Part shown: piece by piece, positions 43,820-52,806 of the stretch
How positions within the stretch are numbered: position 1 is the stretch's first letter
Layout of the letters: the number at the start of each line of letters is the position of its first letter
NCBI RefSeq assembly: GCF_036237275.1
Contig: NZ_CP108352.1
Coordinates: 7,068,001-7,132,000, forward strand
Direction of reading: 5' to 3'
DNA: 64,000 nt
From: Streptomyces sp. NBC_01353
GTDB taxonomy: Bacteria > Actinomycetota > Actinomycetes > Streptomycetales > Streptomycetaceae
Made by a program: the position numbers and the translations under genes
The notes under the pieces: model-generated
Told to the model about the DNA's origin: nothing
Seen by the model: only the letters and a program-made list of their open reading frames with translations
Database searches by the model: none

Positions 43820-45241
43820 TTGAGCGAGCAGGCCAATCGCCGTCCCCCCAAGCCGTACCGGCGCCCCAAGAAGGATCCCGTCAGGATCCTGGCCTTCGAG
43901 GCGCTCAGGGCGGTCGACGAGCGGGACGCGTACGCGAATCTCGTGCTGCCGCCGCTCCTCAAGAAGGCCCGGGAGAAGGGCGACTTCGACGGGCGCGACG
44001 CGGCGCTCGCGACCGAGCTGGTCTACGGGACGCTGCGGCGCCAGGGGACGTACGACGCGATCGTCTCGGCGTGCATCGACCGGCCGCTGCGGGAGGTCGA
44101 TCCGCCGGTGCTCGACGTGCTGTCGCTCGGTGCGCACCAGCTGCTCGGTACGCGCATTCCGAGCCACGCCGCCGTCTCGGCGAGCGTGGAGCTGGCGCGG
44201 GTGGTGCTCGGGGACGGGCGGGCCAAGTTCGTGAACGCCGTTCTGCGGAAGATCGCGCGGAACGACCTCGACACCTGGGTCGCGCAGGTCGCCCCGCCGT
44301 ACGAGGACGACGCCGAGGACCATCTCGCGGTCGTCCACTCGCACCCCCGCTGGGTCGTCTCCGCGCTGTGGGACGCCCTCGGCGGCGGGCGGGCCGGCAT
44401 CGAGGACCTGCTGGAGGCCGACAACGAGCGGCCCGAGGTCACGCTGGTGGCCCGGCCGGGGCGCGCCACCACCGAGGAGCTCACCGGCGAGGACACGCTG
44501 CCCGGCCGCTGGTCTCCGTACGCGGTCCGGCTGGCCGAGGGCGGCGAGCCCGGCGCCATCGAGGCCGTGAAGGAGGGGCGGGCGGGCGTCCAGGACGAGG
44601 GCAGCCAGCTGGTCGCCATCGCGCTGGCCAACGCGCCCCTGGAAGGGCGGGACGAGCGCTGGCTCGACGGCTGCGCGGGCCCCGGTGGCAAGGCCGCGCT
44701 GCTCGGCGCCCTTGCCGCGCAGCGAGGCGCCTCCCTGCTCGCCTCCGAGAAGCAGCCCCACCGCGCCCGCCTCGTCGAGCGCGCGCTGGCCGGCAACCCC
44801 GGCCCGTACCAGGTCATCGCCGCCGACGGCACGCGCCCGCCGTGGCGTCCGGGTTCCTTCGACCGGGTCCTCATGGACGTCCCCTGCTCCGGTCTCGGCG
44901 CGCTGCGCCGCCGCCCCGAGGCCCGCTGGCGTCGCCGCCCGGAGGACATGGACGGCTTCGCCCCTCTCCAGCGCGGTCTGCTGCGCGAGGCGCTGTCGGC
45001 GGTCCGCGTCGGGGGAGTCGTCGGGTACGCGACCTGCTCGCCGCACCTGGCGGAGACCCGCGTGGTCGTCGAGGACGTCCTCAAGGGCCGCGGCGGCCCG
45101 GCCGTCGAGGCGGAGTGGATCGACGTCCGCCCGCTGATGCAGGGCGTTCCCGGGCTCGGCGACGGCCCGGACGTCCAGCTGTGGCCGCACCTCCACGGCA
45201 CGGACGCGATGTACCTGGCGCTGCTCCGCCGTACGGCCTGA
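43820..45241 (+). CDS. rsmB: 16S rRNA (cytosine-967-C5)-methyltransferase
   Basis: A 473-residue protein from a TTG start with GGAG 6 nt upstream. An N-terminal NusB-like RNA-binding domain (about 20-160) precedes a Rossmann methyltransferase domain with the SAM motif [15 protein letters not shown] and the two active cysteines in [18 protein letters not shown] and [12 protein letters not shown]. It methylates 16S rRNA. The N-terminus is Arg/Pro-rich. fmt-rsmB-rpe is a conserved order in Streptomyces. Confidence 0.94.
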   Translation: MSEQANRRPPKPYRRPKKDPVRILAFEALRAVDERDAYANLVLPPLLKKAREKGDFDGRDAALATELVYGTLRRQGTYDAIVSACIDRPLREVDPPVLDVLSLGAHQLLGTRIPSHAAVSASVELARVVLGDGRAKFVNAVLRKIARNDLDTWVAQVAPPYEDDAEDHLAVVHSHPRWVVSALWDALGGGRAGIEDLLEADNERPEVTLVARPGRATTEELTGEDTLPGRWSPYAVRLAEGGEPGAIEAVKEGRAGVQDEGSQLVAIALANAPLEGRDERWLDGCAGPGGKAALLGALAAQRGASLLASEKQPHRARLVERALAGNPGPYQVIAADGTRPPWRPGSFDRVLMDVPCSGLGALRRRPEARWRRRPEDMDGFAPLQRGLLREALSAVRVGGVVGYATCSPHLAETRVVVEDVLKGRGGPAVEAEWIDVRPLMQGVPGLGDGPDVQLWPHLHGTDAMYLALLRRTA

Positions 45242-45309
45242 CACTCCGCGCAGCGCGGGCCGATCGGCGCGCGTCCGGCATATGGACGGTCGGGATCGGC
45301 GGAGCGCGT

Positions 45310-45375
45310 GGGGAATGGGGTCCGAATCCGGGCCGAATCCGTACCGAACCCGCGCGGATCCCGGTCCGAAACCGC
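45310..45375 (+). repeat. 11-bp phased tandem repeat upstream of rpe
   Basis: Six consecutive 11-nt units starting at 45310, 45321, 45332, 45343, 45354 and 45365, consensus NCCGAATCCGN: GGGGAATGGGG, TCCGAATCCGG, GCCGAATCCGT, ACCGAACCCGC, GCGGATCCCGG, TCCGAAACCGC. The second, third, fourth and sixth are close copies; the first and fifth are degenerate but in register. It ends 42 nt before the rpe start codon. The 11-bp period equals one DNA turn, as in SARP regulator sites. Confidence 0.75.
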
Positions 45376-45417
45376 TCCGCGGCAAAGAAGTGCCCAAGAG
45401 CATGGCAGGCTTGGCAC

Positions 45418-46101
45418 ATGGCGCAGATCAACCCGAGCATCCTGTCCGCAGACTTCGCCCGCCTCGCCGAGGAGGCGAAGGCCGTCGAGGGTGCCGACTG
45501 GCTGCATGTCGATGTCATGGACAACCACTTCGTGCCCAATCTGACGCTCGGCGTGCCGATCGTCGAGTCGCTCAGTCGCGCGACGGGCACCCCGCTGGAC
45601 TGCCACCTCATGATCGAGGACCCCGACCGCTGGGCCCCGCAGTACGTGGAGGCAGGTGCCGGGTCCGTCACCTTCCACGTGGAGGCGGCGGCCGCGCCCG
45701 TGCGGCTCGCGCGGGAGATCCGGGCGAAGGGCGCGCGGGCGTCGATGGCTCTGAAGCCCGCGACGCCCATCGAGCCGTACGAGGACCTGCTCCCCGAGCT
45801 CGACATGCTGCTGATCATGACCGTCGAGCCCGGCTTCGGCGGGCAGGCCTTCCTCGACATCATGCTTCCCAAGATCCGTCGTACCCGTGAGCTGATCTCC
45901 AAGCACGGCCTGGAGCTGTGGCTGCAGGTCGACGGCGGGGTCGCCGAATCCACCATCGAGCGCTGCGCCGAGGCCGGTGCGGACGTCTTCGTCGCCGGCT
46001 CGGCGGTCTACGGCGCCGCCGACCCGGCCGAGGCGGTCCGCTCGCTCCGTGCGAAGGCCGAATCCACGATCGCCTCGGCGGCGTGGGCGTGTGGCCACTG
46101 A
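45418..46101 (+). CDS. rpe: Ribulose-phosphate 3-epimerase
   Basis: A 227-residue TIM barrel starting [15 protein letters not shown]. Metal and catalytic residues lie in [39 protein letters not shown] and LQVDGGV. It interconverts ribulose- and xylulose-5-phosphate in the pentose phosphate pathway. The ATG at 45418 is preceded by a weak ribosome site and by the 11-bp repeat array. The C-terminus is a little longer than average. Confidence 0.95.
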   Translation: MAQINPSILSADFARLAEEAKAVEGADWLHVDVMDNHFVPNLTLGVPIVESLSRATGTPLDCHLMIEDPDRWAPQYVEAGAGSVTFHVEAAAAPVRLAREIRAKGARASMALKPATPIEPYEDLLPELDMLLIMTVEPGFGGQAFLDIMLPKIRRTRELISKHGLELWLQVDGGVAESTIERCAEAGADVFVAGSAVYGAADPAEAVRSLRAKAESTIASAAWACGH

Positions 46102-46195
46102 GCCTCGGCCAGATGAACGCGGTCGGTCGGAGCGTCGACAGGACCGATCAGGGCCCGCCGGATCTGACAGGATGAACGGCGAGTCCAGAGTGTGA

Positions 46196-46264
46196 ACGAC
46201 AAGCAGCACAGCAGGACCGCACGAGCAGCACAGCAGCAGCACGACAGCAGCACTGAGCAGCGGT
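46196..46264 (+). repeat. AGC/CAG-rich simple repeat upstream of SorC regulator
   Basis: Interrupted runs of AGCAGCACAGCAGCAGCACGA-like triplets in shorter pieces between rpe and the regulator. They would encode Gln/Ser if the upstream GTG were used, but more likely form the leader. Confidence 0.55.
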
Positions 46265-46290
46265 ACGAGAACAGAGCTAAGGAGATCGCG

Positions 46291-47316
46291 GTGGCGGGAA
46301 TCTCGGCGGGACGGTCAGCCCTGCGGATGGGACCCGCGGAGCTGGTGCAGGCGGCGGCCATGGCCCGCCGCTTCTACCTCGAGGGTAAGTCCAAGATCCA
46401 GATTGCCGAGGAGTTCGGCGTGAGCCGCTTCAAGGTGGCCCGGGTCCTGGAGACCGCCCTCGAACGCGACCTCGTACGGATCGAGATCCGCGTACCCGCG
46501 GAGCTGGACGCCGAGCGCTCCGACGCGCTGCGTGCCCGCTACGGGCTCCGCCACGCCGTCGTCGTCGAGTCCCCGGCCGAGGGCGAGGACGAGTCGCCCG
46601 ACCCGGAGAACCTCGGCGAGGTCGCGGCCGACCTGCTCGGCGAGCTGGTCAACGAGGGCGACGTCCTCGGCCTGGCGTGGGGCCGCTCCACCATCCACAT
46701 GGCAGCGGCCCTCGATCGGCTGCCCCCGTGCACGGTCGTGCAGCTCACGGGCGTGTACGACGCCGGGACCGCCGAACGCGGCTCGGTCGAGGCGGTACGG
46801 CGTGCCGCCCAGGTCTCCGGCGGCGAGGCGCACCCCATCTACGCGCCGATGCTGCTGCCCGACCCCGCGACGGCGGCCGCGCTGCGGAACCAGACCGGTA
46901 TCGCCCGGGCCTTCGAGTACTTCGACAAGGTCACCGTCGCCTGTGTGTCCATCGGCTCCTGGGAGCCGGGCATCTCCACCGTGCACGACATGCTCACGGA
47001 CGAGGAGCGCGCGCATTACGCCTCCCTCGGCGTCGCCGCCGAGATGTCCGCGCACCTCTTCGACACCGAAGGGCGCCGGGTCGGGCGTGACCTGGGCGAG
47101 CGCTGTATCACCGTCGAGGCGGACCGGCTGCGCCGGATCCCCGAGGTCGTGGCGATCGCGGGCGGTCAGCGCAAGGCGGCGGCGATCGGCGCGGTGCTCC
47201 GCTCCGGGCTCGTCACCAGCTTGGTGACCGACCGCGCGGCGGCGGACTACCTCCTCACCGAGTCGGCCCCCGGCTCGCGTCCGGCGCTTGAGCGCGCGGA
47301 CCCGGACGGGGTCTGA
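46291..47316 (+). CDS. SorC/DeoR-type sugar-binding transcriptional regulator
   Basis: A 341-residue regulator. The N-terminal HTH (GKSKIQIAEEFGVSRFKVARVLETAL, about residues 29-55) is followed by a SorC effector domain with a sugar-phosphate-binding fold (LGLAWGRSTIHMAAAL, VQLTGVYDAGT, AIAGGQRKAAAIGAVLRSG). The GTG at 46291 has a strong AAGGAGA site; the longer frame from 46192 adds a Gln/Ser-rich segment encoded by AGC-rich repeats. It stands between rpe and the acid-sugar cluster and could serve either; a terminator separates it from the latter. Confidence 0.87.
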   Translation: MAGISAGRSALRMGPAELVQAAAMARRFYLEGKSKIQIAEEFGVSRFKVARVLETALERDLVRIEIRVPAELDAERSDALRARYGLRHAVVVESPAEGEDESPDPENLGEVAADLLGELVNEGDVLGLAWGRSTIHMAAALDRLPPCTVVQLTGVYDAGTAERGSVEAVRRAAQVSGGEAHPIYAPMLLPDPATAAALRNQTGIARAFEYFDKVTVACVSIGSWEPGISTVHDMLTDEERAHYASLGVAAEMSAHLFDTEGRRVGRDLGERCITVEADRLRRIPEVVAIAGGQRKAAAIGAVLRSGLVTSLVTDRAAADYLLTESAPGSRPALERADPDGV

Positions 47317-47328
47317 CCGGACCTGGAT

Positions 47329-47387
47329 GCCGACGGGTGCTGACCACCAGTCCCGTCGCCGACGGGTTGCCGACCACCAGTCCCGTC
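47329..47387 (+). repeat. Two tandem 29/30-bp hairpin repeats after the SorC gene
   Basis: GCCGACGGGT-GC-TGACCACCAGTCCCGTC and a second copy with one extra T and one substitution follow each other directly. Each can fold through GACGGG/CCCGTC. They lie just after the stop codon of the regulator and ahead of its terminator. Confidence 0.7.
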
Positions 47388-47435
47388 GGTGACGTCGGCT
47401 CCGCCGGCCCTTCGTTCATGACGCCCCGAACCTCG

Positions 47436-47473
47436 GCGGCGGTACGCCTCTGACAGGCGTGCCGCCGCTTTTT
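47436..47473 (+). terminator. Intrinsic terminator with T5 tail after SorC gene
   Basis: Stem of 14 bp (arm GCGGCGGTACGCCT, one G-T pair) with a 5-nt loop, immediately followed by TTTTT. It is one of the few canonical intrinsic terminators in the window and insulates the regulator from the downstream catabolic operon. Confidence 0.85.
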
Positions 47474-47538
47474 GCGTTGCGCAGCGCGCAATCCGATGCA
47501 ATGTGACGGGCCTCACAGTGGACTGCTCTACATCCTCA

Positions 47539-47553
47539 GGTCATCATATGACC
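47539..47553 (+). promoter_or_regulatory. Candidate operator of the acid-sugar operon
   Basis: GGTCAT-CAT-ATGACC, a perfect 6-bp inverted repeat with a 3-bp spacer, is 53 nt upstream of the first catabolic gene. The size and the GT..AC character suit a GntR/FadR-family site, and a FadR-type gene ends this cluster. The assignment is inferred from position. Confidence 0.5.
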
Positions 47554-47606
47554 CGATCACCTTCTGGGCTCGCGCTTCGGAAGGCACAGCGAGACGAGGT
47601 AGGGGC

Positions 47607-48521
47607 ATGAACGACCAGGACAGGCCGACACGTCCGCGCGTCGGCGTGGTGGGACTCGGGGCCATGGGCCTGGGGATGGCCCGTAGTCTGCGGGCCGCCG
47701 GGCACGACGTGGCGGTCCACGACCTGCGGCCGGACGTGGCCGAAGGCTTCGCCCGGGACGGTGGGACGGCGTACGCCACCACCGGCGACCTGGCGGCCGC
47801 CGTGGACGTCCTGGTCGGCGTCGTCGTCAACGCGGCGCAGGTCGAGTCCGTGCTGTTCGGTGCCGAAGGGGAGGCCGACCGGCTGCGCCCGGGCTCCGTC
47901 TTCGTGATGTGCTCCACCGTCGACCCCGGCTGGTCCGAGGAGCTCGAAGGGCGCCTCGCCGAGCAGGGCGTGCTCTACCTGGATGCCCCCATCTCCGGCG
48001 GCGCCGCCCGTGCCGCCGTCGGCGAACTCACCATGATGACCTCCGGCTCGGCCGCCGCTTACGAGCTCGCCGACCCGTTCCTGGAGGCCATGAGCAGCAC
48101 GGTCTACCGCCTGGGCGACCGCGCCGGACTCGGCTCGAAGGTCAAGATCGTGAACCAGCTGCTTGCCGGCGTGCACATCGCCGCCGCGGCCGAGGCGATG
48201 GCCCTCGGCATCAAGGCCGGCGTCCCGGCCGATGCGCTCTACGAGGTCATCACGCACAGCGCGGGCAACTCGTGGATGTTCGAGAACCGCATGGCCCACG
48301 TCCTCGCCGGCGACTACACGCCACTGTCAGCGGTCGACATCTTCGTCAAGGACCTCGGGCTCGTCCTCGACGCCGCCCGTCCCGAGCGGTTCCCGCTCCC
48401 GCTCGCCGCCACGGCGCACCAGATGTTCCTGCAGGCGTCGGCGGCCGGTTTCGGCCGCGAGGACGACAGCGCGGTCATCAAGATCTTCCCCGGCGTCGAC
48501 CTGCCGAAGGCTGAGGGCTGA
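47607..48521 (+). CDS. ltnD: NAD(P)-dependent 2-hydroxyacid dehydrogenase, probable L-threonate dehydrogenase
   Basis: A 304-residue beta-hydroxyacid dehydrogenase-family protein. The NAD motif VVGLGAMGLGMARSL is near the N-terminus, then DAPISGGAARA (substrate), and the catalytic lysine in GLGSKVKIVNQLLAGVH. In clusters with OtnK/OtnC/OtnI this family oxidises L-threonate to 2-oxo-L-threonate (LtnD). The start is ATG 47607 after GAGGTAGGGG. It is followed by otnK after 1 nt. Confidence 0.85.
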   Translation: MNDQDRPTRPRVGVVGLGAMGLGMARSLRAAGHDVAVHDLRPDVAEGFARDGGTAYATTGDLAAAVDVLVGVVVNAAQVESVLFGAEGEADRLRPGSVFVMCSTVDPGWSEELEGRLAEQGVLYLDAPISGGAARAAVGELTMMTSGSAAAYELADPFLEAMSSTVYRLGDRAGLGSKVKIVNQLLAGVHIAAAAEAMALGIKAGVPADALYEVITHSAGNSWMFENRMAHVLAGDYTPLSAVDIFVKDLGLVLDAARPERFPLPLAATAHQMFLQASAAGFGREDDSAVIKIFPGVDLPKAEG

Positions 48522-48522
48522 C

Positions 48523-49812
48523 ATGAGCATCCGACTCGGCTGCATCGCCGACGACTTCACCGGCGCCACCGACCTGGCCAACAACCTGGTGCGCGCGGGT
48601 ATGCGCGTCGTCCAGCTAATCGACGTACCGCCGGCCGGAACGGCCGGTGACGTAGCCACCGACGCCGACGCCGTCGTCATCGCCCTCAAGTCGCGCACCG
48701 TCCCGGCCGCCGAGGCCGTCGACGCCTCGCTGCGGGCGCTCGCCTGGCTCCGTTCCGCCGGCGCCGAGCAGATCTACTTCAAGTACTGCTCCACCTTCGA
48801 CTCGACGCCGGCCGGCAACATCGGGCCGGTCACCGAGGCCCTGATGGACGCGCTGGGCACCGACTTCACCATCGCCACCCCGGCCTTCCCCGACAACGGG
48901 CGCACGGTCTTCAAGGGCCACCTCTTCGTCGGAGACGTCCTGCTCGCCGAGAGCGGCATGCGGAACCACCCGCTGACGCCGATGACCGACTCCAACCTGG
49001 TCTCCGTACTCGGCGCCCAGACGACCCGGCCGGTCGGCCTCATCGACCACACGGTCGTCGCCGACGGCGCCGAGGCGATCCGGTCCCGTATCGCCGAGCT
49101 GCGTGCGAACGGCGTGGCCACGGCGATCGTCGACGCCGTCTCCAACGACGACCTCGTGCGCATGGGCGCGGCGGTCCAGGGGCTGCCGCTTGTCACCGCC
49201 GGGTCCGGGCTCGCGATCGGTCTGCCCGCGAACTGGGGCTTCCGGCCGTCGCCCGCCGCCGCGCAGCTCCCGCCGTCGGCCGGGCATCGGGCCATCGTCT
49301 CCGGATCGGTCTCCGAGGCCACCAACGGCCAGGTCCTTGAGTTCCTGAAGAGCGGCCGCCCCGCGTTCAGCGTGGACCCCCTGCGCATCGCGGCCGGGGA
49401 GGACGTCGCCGGGCAGGCGCTGGCCTTCGCCGAGGCGCACCTGCCCGACGGGCCGGTCCTCGTCTACTCGACCGAGACCTCCGACACCGTCCGCACCGTG
49501 CAGGGCCGCCTCGGCGCCGCCGAGGCGGGGGAGCTCGTGGAGCGGACCCTGGCCCGGGTCGCCCAGGGGCTCGTGGAGCGCGGTGTCCGTCGACTCGTCG
49601 TCGCGGGCGGCGAGACCTCCGGAGCGGTCGTCCAGGCGCTCGGCCTCACCGGGCTGCGCATCGGACCGCAGATCGACCCCGGCGTGCCGTGGTGCGCGGC
49701 GGCCCTCCCCGCCGGGGACACGCTCCACATCACCCTCAAGTCCGGCAACTTCGGCGGCCCCGGCTTCTTCACCGACGCCTTCGCCCTCCTGGATGCGGAG
49801 GCCGCCGCGTGA
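48523..49812 (+). CDS. otnK: Four-carbon acid sugar kinase (3-oxo-tetronate kinase, DUF1537)
   Basis: A 429-residue DUF1537 kinase. The N-domain has LGCIADDFTGATDLANNLV and IYFKYCSTFDSTPAGNIGP (substrate), the C-domain VAGGETSGAVVQALG and LKSGNFGG (nucleotide). The family was shown to phosphorylate 3-oxo-tetronates at O-4 in L-threonate and D-erythronate breakdown. It starts one base after the ltnD stop and overlaps otnC (GTGA), so the three are translationally linked. Confidence 0.9.
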   Translation: MSIRLGCIADDFTGATDLANNLVRAGMRVVQLIDVPPAGTAGDVATDADAVVIALKSRTVPAAEAVDASLRALAWLRSAGAEQIYFKYCSTFDSTPAGNIGPVTEALMDALGTDFTIATPAFPDNGRTVFKGHLFVGDVLLAESGMRNHPLTPMTDSNLVSVLGAQTTRPVGLIDHTVVADGAEAIRSRIAELRANGVATAIVDAVSNDDLVRMGAAVQGLPLVTAGSGLAIGLPANWGFRPSPAAAQLPPSAGHRAIVSGSVSEATNGQVLEFLKSGRPAFSVDPLRIAAGEDVAGQALAFAEAHLPDGPVLVYSTETSDTVRTVQGRLGAAEAGELVERTLARVAQGLVERGVRRLVVAGGETSGAVVQALGLTGLRIGPQIDPGVPWCAAALPAGDTLHITLKSGNFGGPGFFTDAFALLDAEAAA

Positions 49813-50525
49813 CCGGGCTCCGTAACAGCGCCGCGGACCCCACGAACAGCACCGCAGACCTCCCGGACAGCGCCGTGGACGCGGCGCGTGCCGAGATCGT
49901 CCGAGTGGGCACGAGCCTGTTCGCCCGCGGCTACGTCCACGCCAGCGCCGGCAACATCAGCGCCCGGGTCGGCGACGGTCATCTGATCACCCCCACCGAC
50001 GCCGCCCTCGGTTTCCTCGAACCCGACCGGCTCGCGCTGGTCGACGCCGGCGGCGAGCAGGTGGCGGGCGACCGCGCCAGCAAGACGCTGACGCTGCACC
50101 GGCGCATCTACGAGGCCGACCCCACGGCCCGCTTCGTCCTCCACACCCACTCCACGCATCTGGTCGGGCTCACCCTGGCCGGCGTGTGGAGTCAGGACGA
50201 CGTGCTCCCGCCCCTCACCCCGTACTACGTGATGAAGGTCGGGCACGTTCCGCTCATCCCCTACCACCGGCCCGGCGACCCGCGCGTGGCCGACCTGGTG
50301 GCGGCCGCGATCGCCGACCGCGCCGCTCGCGCCACCCCGATCAGGGCCGTGCTCCTCGACCGTCTGGGCCCCGTCGTCTGGGGCCCGGACGCCGCCACCG
50401 CCCTCGCCGTCCTCGAAGAACTCGAGGAGACGGCACGCCTCTGGCTCCTGACCGACCGTCGCCCTGAGCCACTCCCCGGTCACGCGATCGACGAACTGAG
50501 GTCCACGTTCCGAGCAGCGTGGTGA
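49809..50525 (+). CDS. otnC: 3-oxo-tetronate 4-phosphate decarboxylase (class II aldolase family)
   Basis: A 238-residue class II aldolase/adducin-fold protein from GTG 49809. The first about 25 residues are a poorly conserved Ala/Asp/Ser-rich lead. Then come GYVHASAGNISARVGDGHLITPTDAALGFL (in parts), GDRASKTLTLHRRIYE and the zinc motif HTHSTHLVGL. OtnC decarboxylates 3-oxo-tetronate 4-phosphate to dihydroxyacetone phosphate and CO2. It overlaps otnK. Confidence 0.88.
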   Translation: MTGLRNSAADPTNSTADLPDSAVDAARAEIVRVGTSLFARGYVHASAGNISARVGDGHLITPTDAALGFLEPDRLALVDAGGEQVAGDRASKTLTLHRRIYEADPTARFVLHTHSTHLVGLTLAGVWSQDDVLPPLTPYYVMKVGHVPLIPYHRPGDPRVADLVAAAIADRAARATPIRAVLLDRLGPVVWGPDAATALAVLEELEETARLWLLTDRRPEPLPGHAIDELRSTFRAAW

Positions 50526-50580
50526 CCAGCGCTCCACCCCGTCAGAGAATCCCCTGAGCCGCTTTACGAAGGATTCCGTC

Positions 50581-51888
50581 ATGTCCATATCCGCGACGAC
50601 GGCAGAGGCCCCCGACCTCGCCCGCGAGAACGCCGTCTTCCGCAAGGTCGTGCGCCGCATCGTCCCCTTCCTCATCCTCTGTTACGTCTTCTCCTACCTG
50701 GACCGCGTCAACGTCGGCTTCGCGAAGCTGCAGATGTCCGAGGACCTCGGGTTCAGCGAGGCGGCGTACGGCCTCGGCGCCGGACTGTTCTTCATCGGCT
50801 ACTTCCTCTTCGAGGTGCCCTCGAACCTGATGCTGCAGCGCATCGGTGCCCGTACCTGGATCGCCCGCATCATGATCACCTGGGGCGTGGTCTCGGCGGG
50901 GTTCATGTTCGTCTCGAACGAGACGACGTTCTACGTGCTCCGCTTCCTGCTCGGCGCCGCCGAGGCGGGGTTCTACCCCGGTGTGATCCTCTACTGCACG
51001 TACTGGTTCCCCTCGCACCGCCGTGCCCGGGTCATCGCCCTGTTCATGTCGGCCATCCCCGTCGCCGGCATCTTCGGCAACCCGCTGTCCGGCTGGATCA
51101 TGGACCGGTTCCAGGGCGTCAACGGCTGGCAGGGCTGGCAGTGGATGTTCCTCCTGGAGGCCCTTCCCGCGCTCGCCATCGGTGTGGCCACGCTGTTCTA
51201 CCTGGACAACGGCGTGCGCGACGCCAAGTGGCTCACCGACGAGGAGAAGGACATCGTCGAGCGGGCGATCGCCGAGGACTCCGCCCACAAGTCGGTGCAT
51301 GGCCGGGTCCTGGACGCCTTCCGTGAGCCCAGGGTGTGGCTGATGTGCCTCATCTACTTCTGCTTCGTGATGGGCCAGTACGCGCTGACCTTCTGGATGC
51401 CCACCTTCGTCCAGTCGACCGGTATCAAGGGCAACCTCGCGATCGGCGTGCTCAGCGCCGTACCGTTCCTCGCCGCGCTCGTCGCGATGAACCTCTTCGG
51501 CCGCTCGGCGGACAAGCGCCGCGAGCGCCGCTGGCACCTGGTGATCCCGAGCCTCATGGGCGCCGTCGGGTTCTCGCTCGCCGCGAGCTGGTCCGGGTCC
51601 ACCGTGCTGTCCCTGGTCGCGCTCTCCTTCGCCGCGGCCGGTGTGCTGACCTGCGCCCCGCTCTTCTGGTCCCTTCCCACCGCGTTCCTCGGCGGCACCG
51701 CCGCCGCGGCCGGTCTCGCCGTGATCAACTCGGTGGGGAACCTCGCCGGCTTCGTCAGCCCGTACATGATCGGCGCGCTCAAGGACGCCACCGGCTCCAC
51801 CTCGATCCCCATGTACGTCCTGGCGCTCAGCCTCGTCGTCGGCGCCGTCGCCGTGCTGACCACGAACAAGCAGGTCGTCAACCGCTGA
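50581..51888 (+). CDS. MFS transporter, anion:cation symporter (ACS) type
   Basis: A 435-residue transporter with 12 predicted membrane helices. The motifs YLDRVNVGFAKLQMSEDLGFS, GAAEAGFYPGVILYCTYWFP and GNPLSGWIMDRF are those of the organic-acid (phthalate/tartrate/glucarate) branch of the major facilitator superfamily. Being inside the cluster, it is the likely importer of L-threonate and/or D-erythronate. It is separated from otnC by 55 nt and from otnI by 78 nt holding a hairpin. Confidence 0.9.
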   Translation: MSISATTAEAPDLARENAVFRKVVRRIVPFLILCYVFSYLDRVNVGFAKLQMSEDLGFSEAAYGLGAGLFFIGYFLFEVPSNLMLQRIGARTWIARIMITWGVVSAGFMFVSNETTFYVLRFLLGAAEAGFYPGVILYCTYWFPSHRRARVIALFMSAIPVAGIFGNPLSGWIMDRFQGVNGWQGWQWMFLLEALPALAIGVATLFYLDNGVRDAKWLTDEEKDIVERAIAEDSAHKSVHGRVLDAFREPRVWLMCLIYFCFVMGQYALTFWMPTFVQSTGIKGNLAIGVLSAVPFLAALVAMNLFGRSADKRRERRWHLVIPSLMGAVGFSLAASWSGSTVLSLVALSFAAAGVLTCAPLFWSLPTAFLGGTAAAAGLAVINSVGNLAGFVSPYMIGALKDATGSTSIPMYVLALSLVVGAVAVLTTNKQVVNR

Positions 51889-51908
51889 CGGGCCGCCCCC
51901 GTCCCACC

Positions 51909-51946
51909 GGCCGGATCCGGACCACCGCTCAGGATCGGATCCGGCC
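51909..51946 (+). other. Intercistronic hairpin between MFS gene and otnI
   Basis: GGCCGGATCCG (51909-51919) pairs perfectly with CGGATCCGGCC (51936-51946). It could reduce or process the transcript between the transporter and otnI-denD. Confidence 0.6.
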
Positions 51947-51966
51947 CTTCCCCCACAGGAGTCACC

Positions 51967-52806
51967 ATGCCGAGGTTCGCCGCGAACCTGTCCATGATGT
52001 ACACCGAGCACGACTTCCTCGACCGCTTCTCCGCGGCCTCGGCGGACGGCTTCCAGGCCGTCGAGTACCTCTTCCCGTACGCCTACGACGCCACCGAACT
52101 CCGTCGCCGCCTCGACGACCACGGCCTGCGCCAGGTGCTCTTCAACGCGCCCCCGGGTGACTGGGACGGCGGCGAGCGCGGAACGGCCGCGCTGCCCGGC
52201 CGCGAGAAGGAGACGCTCGACGGGATCGACCGGGCGCTCGAGTACGCGGCGGCGCTGGACTGCCCCCGCGTCCACGTGATGGCCGGACTCGTCCGTCCCG
52301 ACGCGACACCGGCCGAGCTCGCCGCACACCGCGACACCTATCTGGCCACCCTCGCCCGCGCCGCGGAGCGGGCCGCCGCGGCGGGCGTCGACATCCTGAT
52401 CGAGCCGATCAACGGCCGTGACATGCCGGGCTACTTCCTGAGCCGGCAGGCCGACGCACACGCCGTGGTACGGGAGGTCGGCGCGCCGAACCTCAAGGTC
52501 CAACTGGACCTCTACCACTGCCAGATCGTCGAGGGCGACCTCACCACCACCCTGCGCCGCGACCTGCCCACCGGCCGGGTCGGCCATCTGCAGATCGCCG
52601 GCGTCCCGGACCGCCACGAGCCCGACGAGGGCGAGCTCGACATCCGCCATCTGTTCGGCGTCATCGACGAGTCGGGCTTCGACGGGTGGATCGGCTGCGA
52701 GTACGTCCCGCGCGCCGGCACGAGCGAGGGGCTCGGCTGGCTGAAGAAGCACCAGCACGACGAGAACCACCAGAACCACCAGAACCACCGAGGAGACAAC
52801 GCATGA
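51967..52806 (+). CDS. otnI: 2-oxo-tetronate isomerase (hydroxypyruvate isomerase family)
   Basis: A 279-residue TIM-barrel isomerase ([69 protein letters not shown]). OtnI converts 2-oxo- to 3-oxo-tetronate, the branch point feeding OtnK. The last about 20 residues are an unusual His/Asn/Gln tail ([13 protein letters not shown]) encoded by three perfect 9-bp repeats at 52763-52789. Its stop overlaps denD (ATGA). Confidence 0.88.
   Translation: MPRFAANLSMMYTEHDFLDRFSAASADGFQAVEYLFPYAYDATELRRRLDDHGLRQVLFNAPPGDWDGGERGTAALPGREKETLDGIDRALEYAAALDCPRVHVMAGLVRPDATPAELAAHRDTYLATLARAAERAAAAGVDILIEPINGRDMPGYFLSRQADAHAVVREVGAPNLKVQLDLYHCQIVEGDLTTTLRRDLPTGRVGHLQIAGVPDRHEPDEGELDIRHLFGVIDESGFDGWIGCEYVPRAGTSEGLGWLKKHQHDENHQNHQNHRGDNA
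52763..52789 (+). repeat. Three 9-bp tandem repeats in the otnI 3' end
   Basis: AGAACCACC occurs three times in direct succession, in frame, encoding the NHQNHQNH part of the OtnI tail. This looks like slippage expansion at a disordered C-terminus. Confidence 0.8.

Noticed and set aside
46192..46290. Upstream GTG start for the SorC regulator
   Set aside because: No ribosome site, and the extra residues come from AGC simple repeats. GTG 46291 has a strong AAGGAGA site.
48061..48070. Possible TTA (bldA-dependent) codon in ltnD and several other genes
   Set aside because: Each TTA I checked by eye was out of frame or intergenic. In this case the codons read GCT TAC. I did not find an in-frame TTA in the confident genes.
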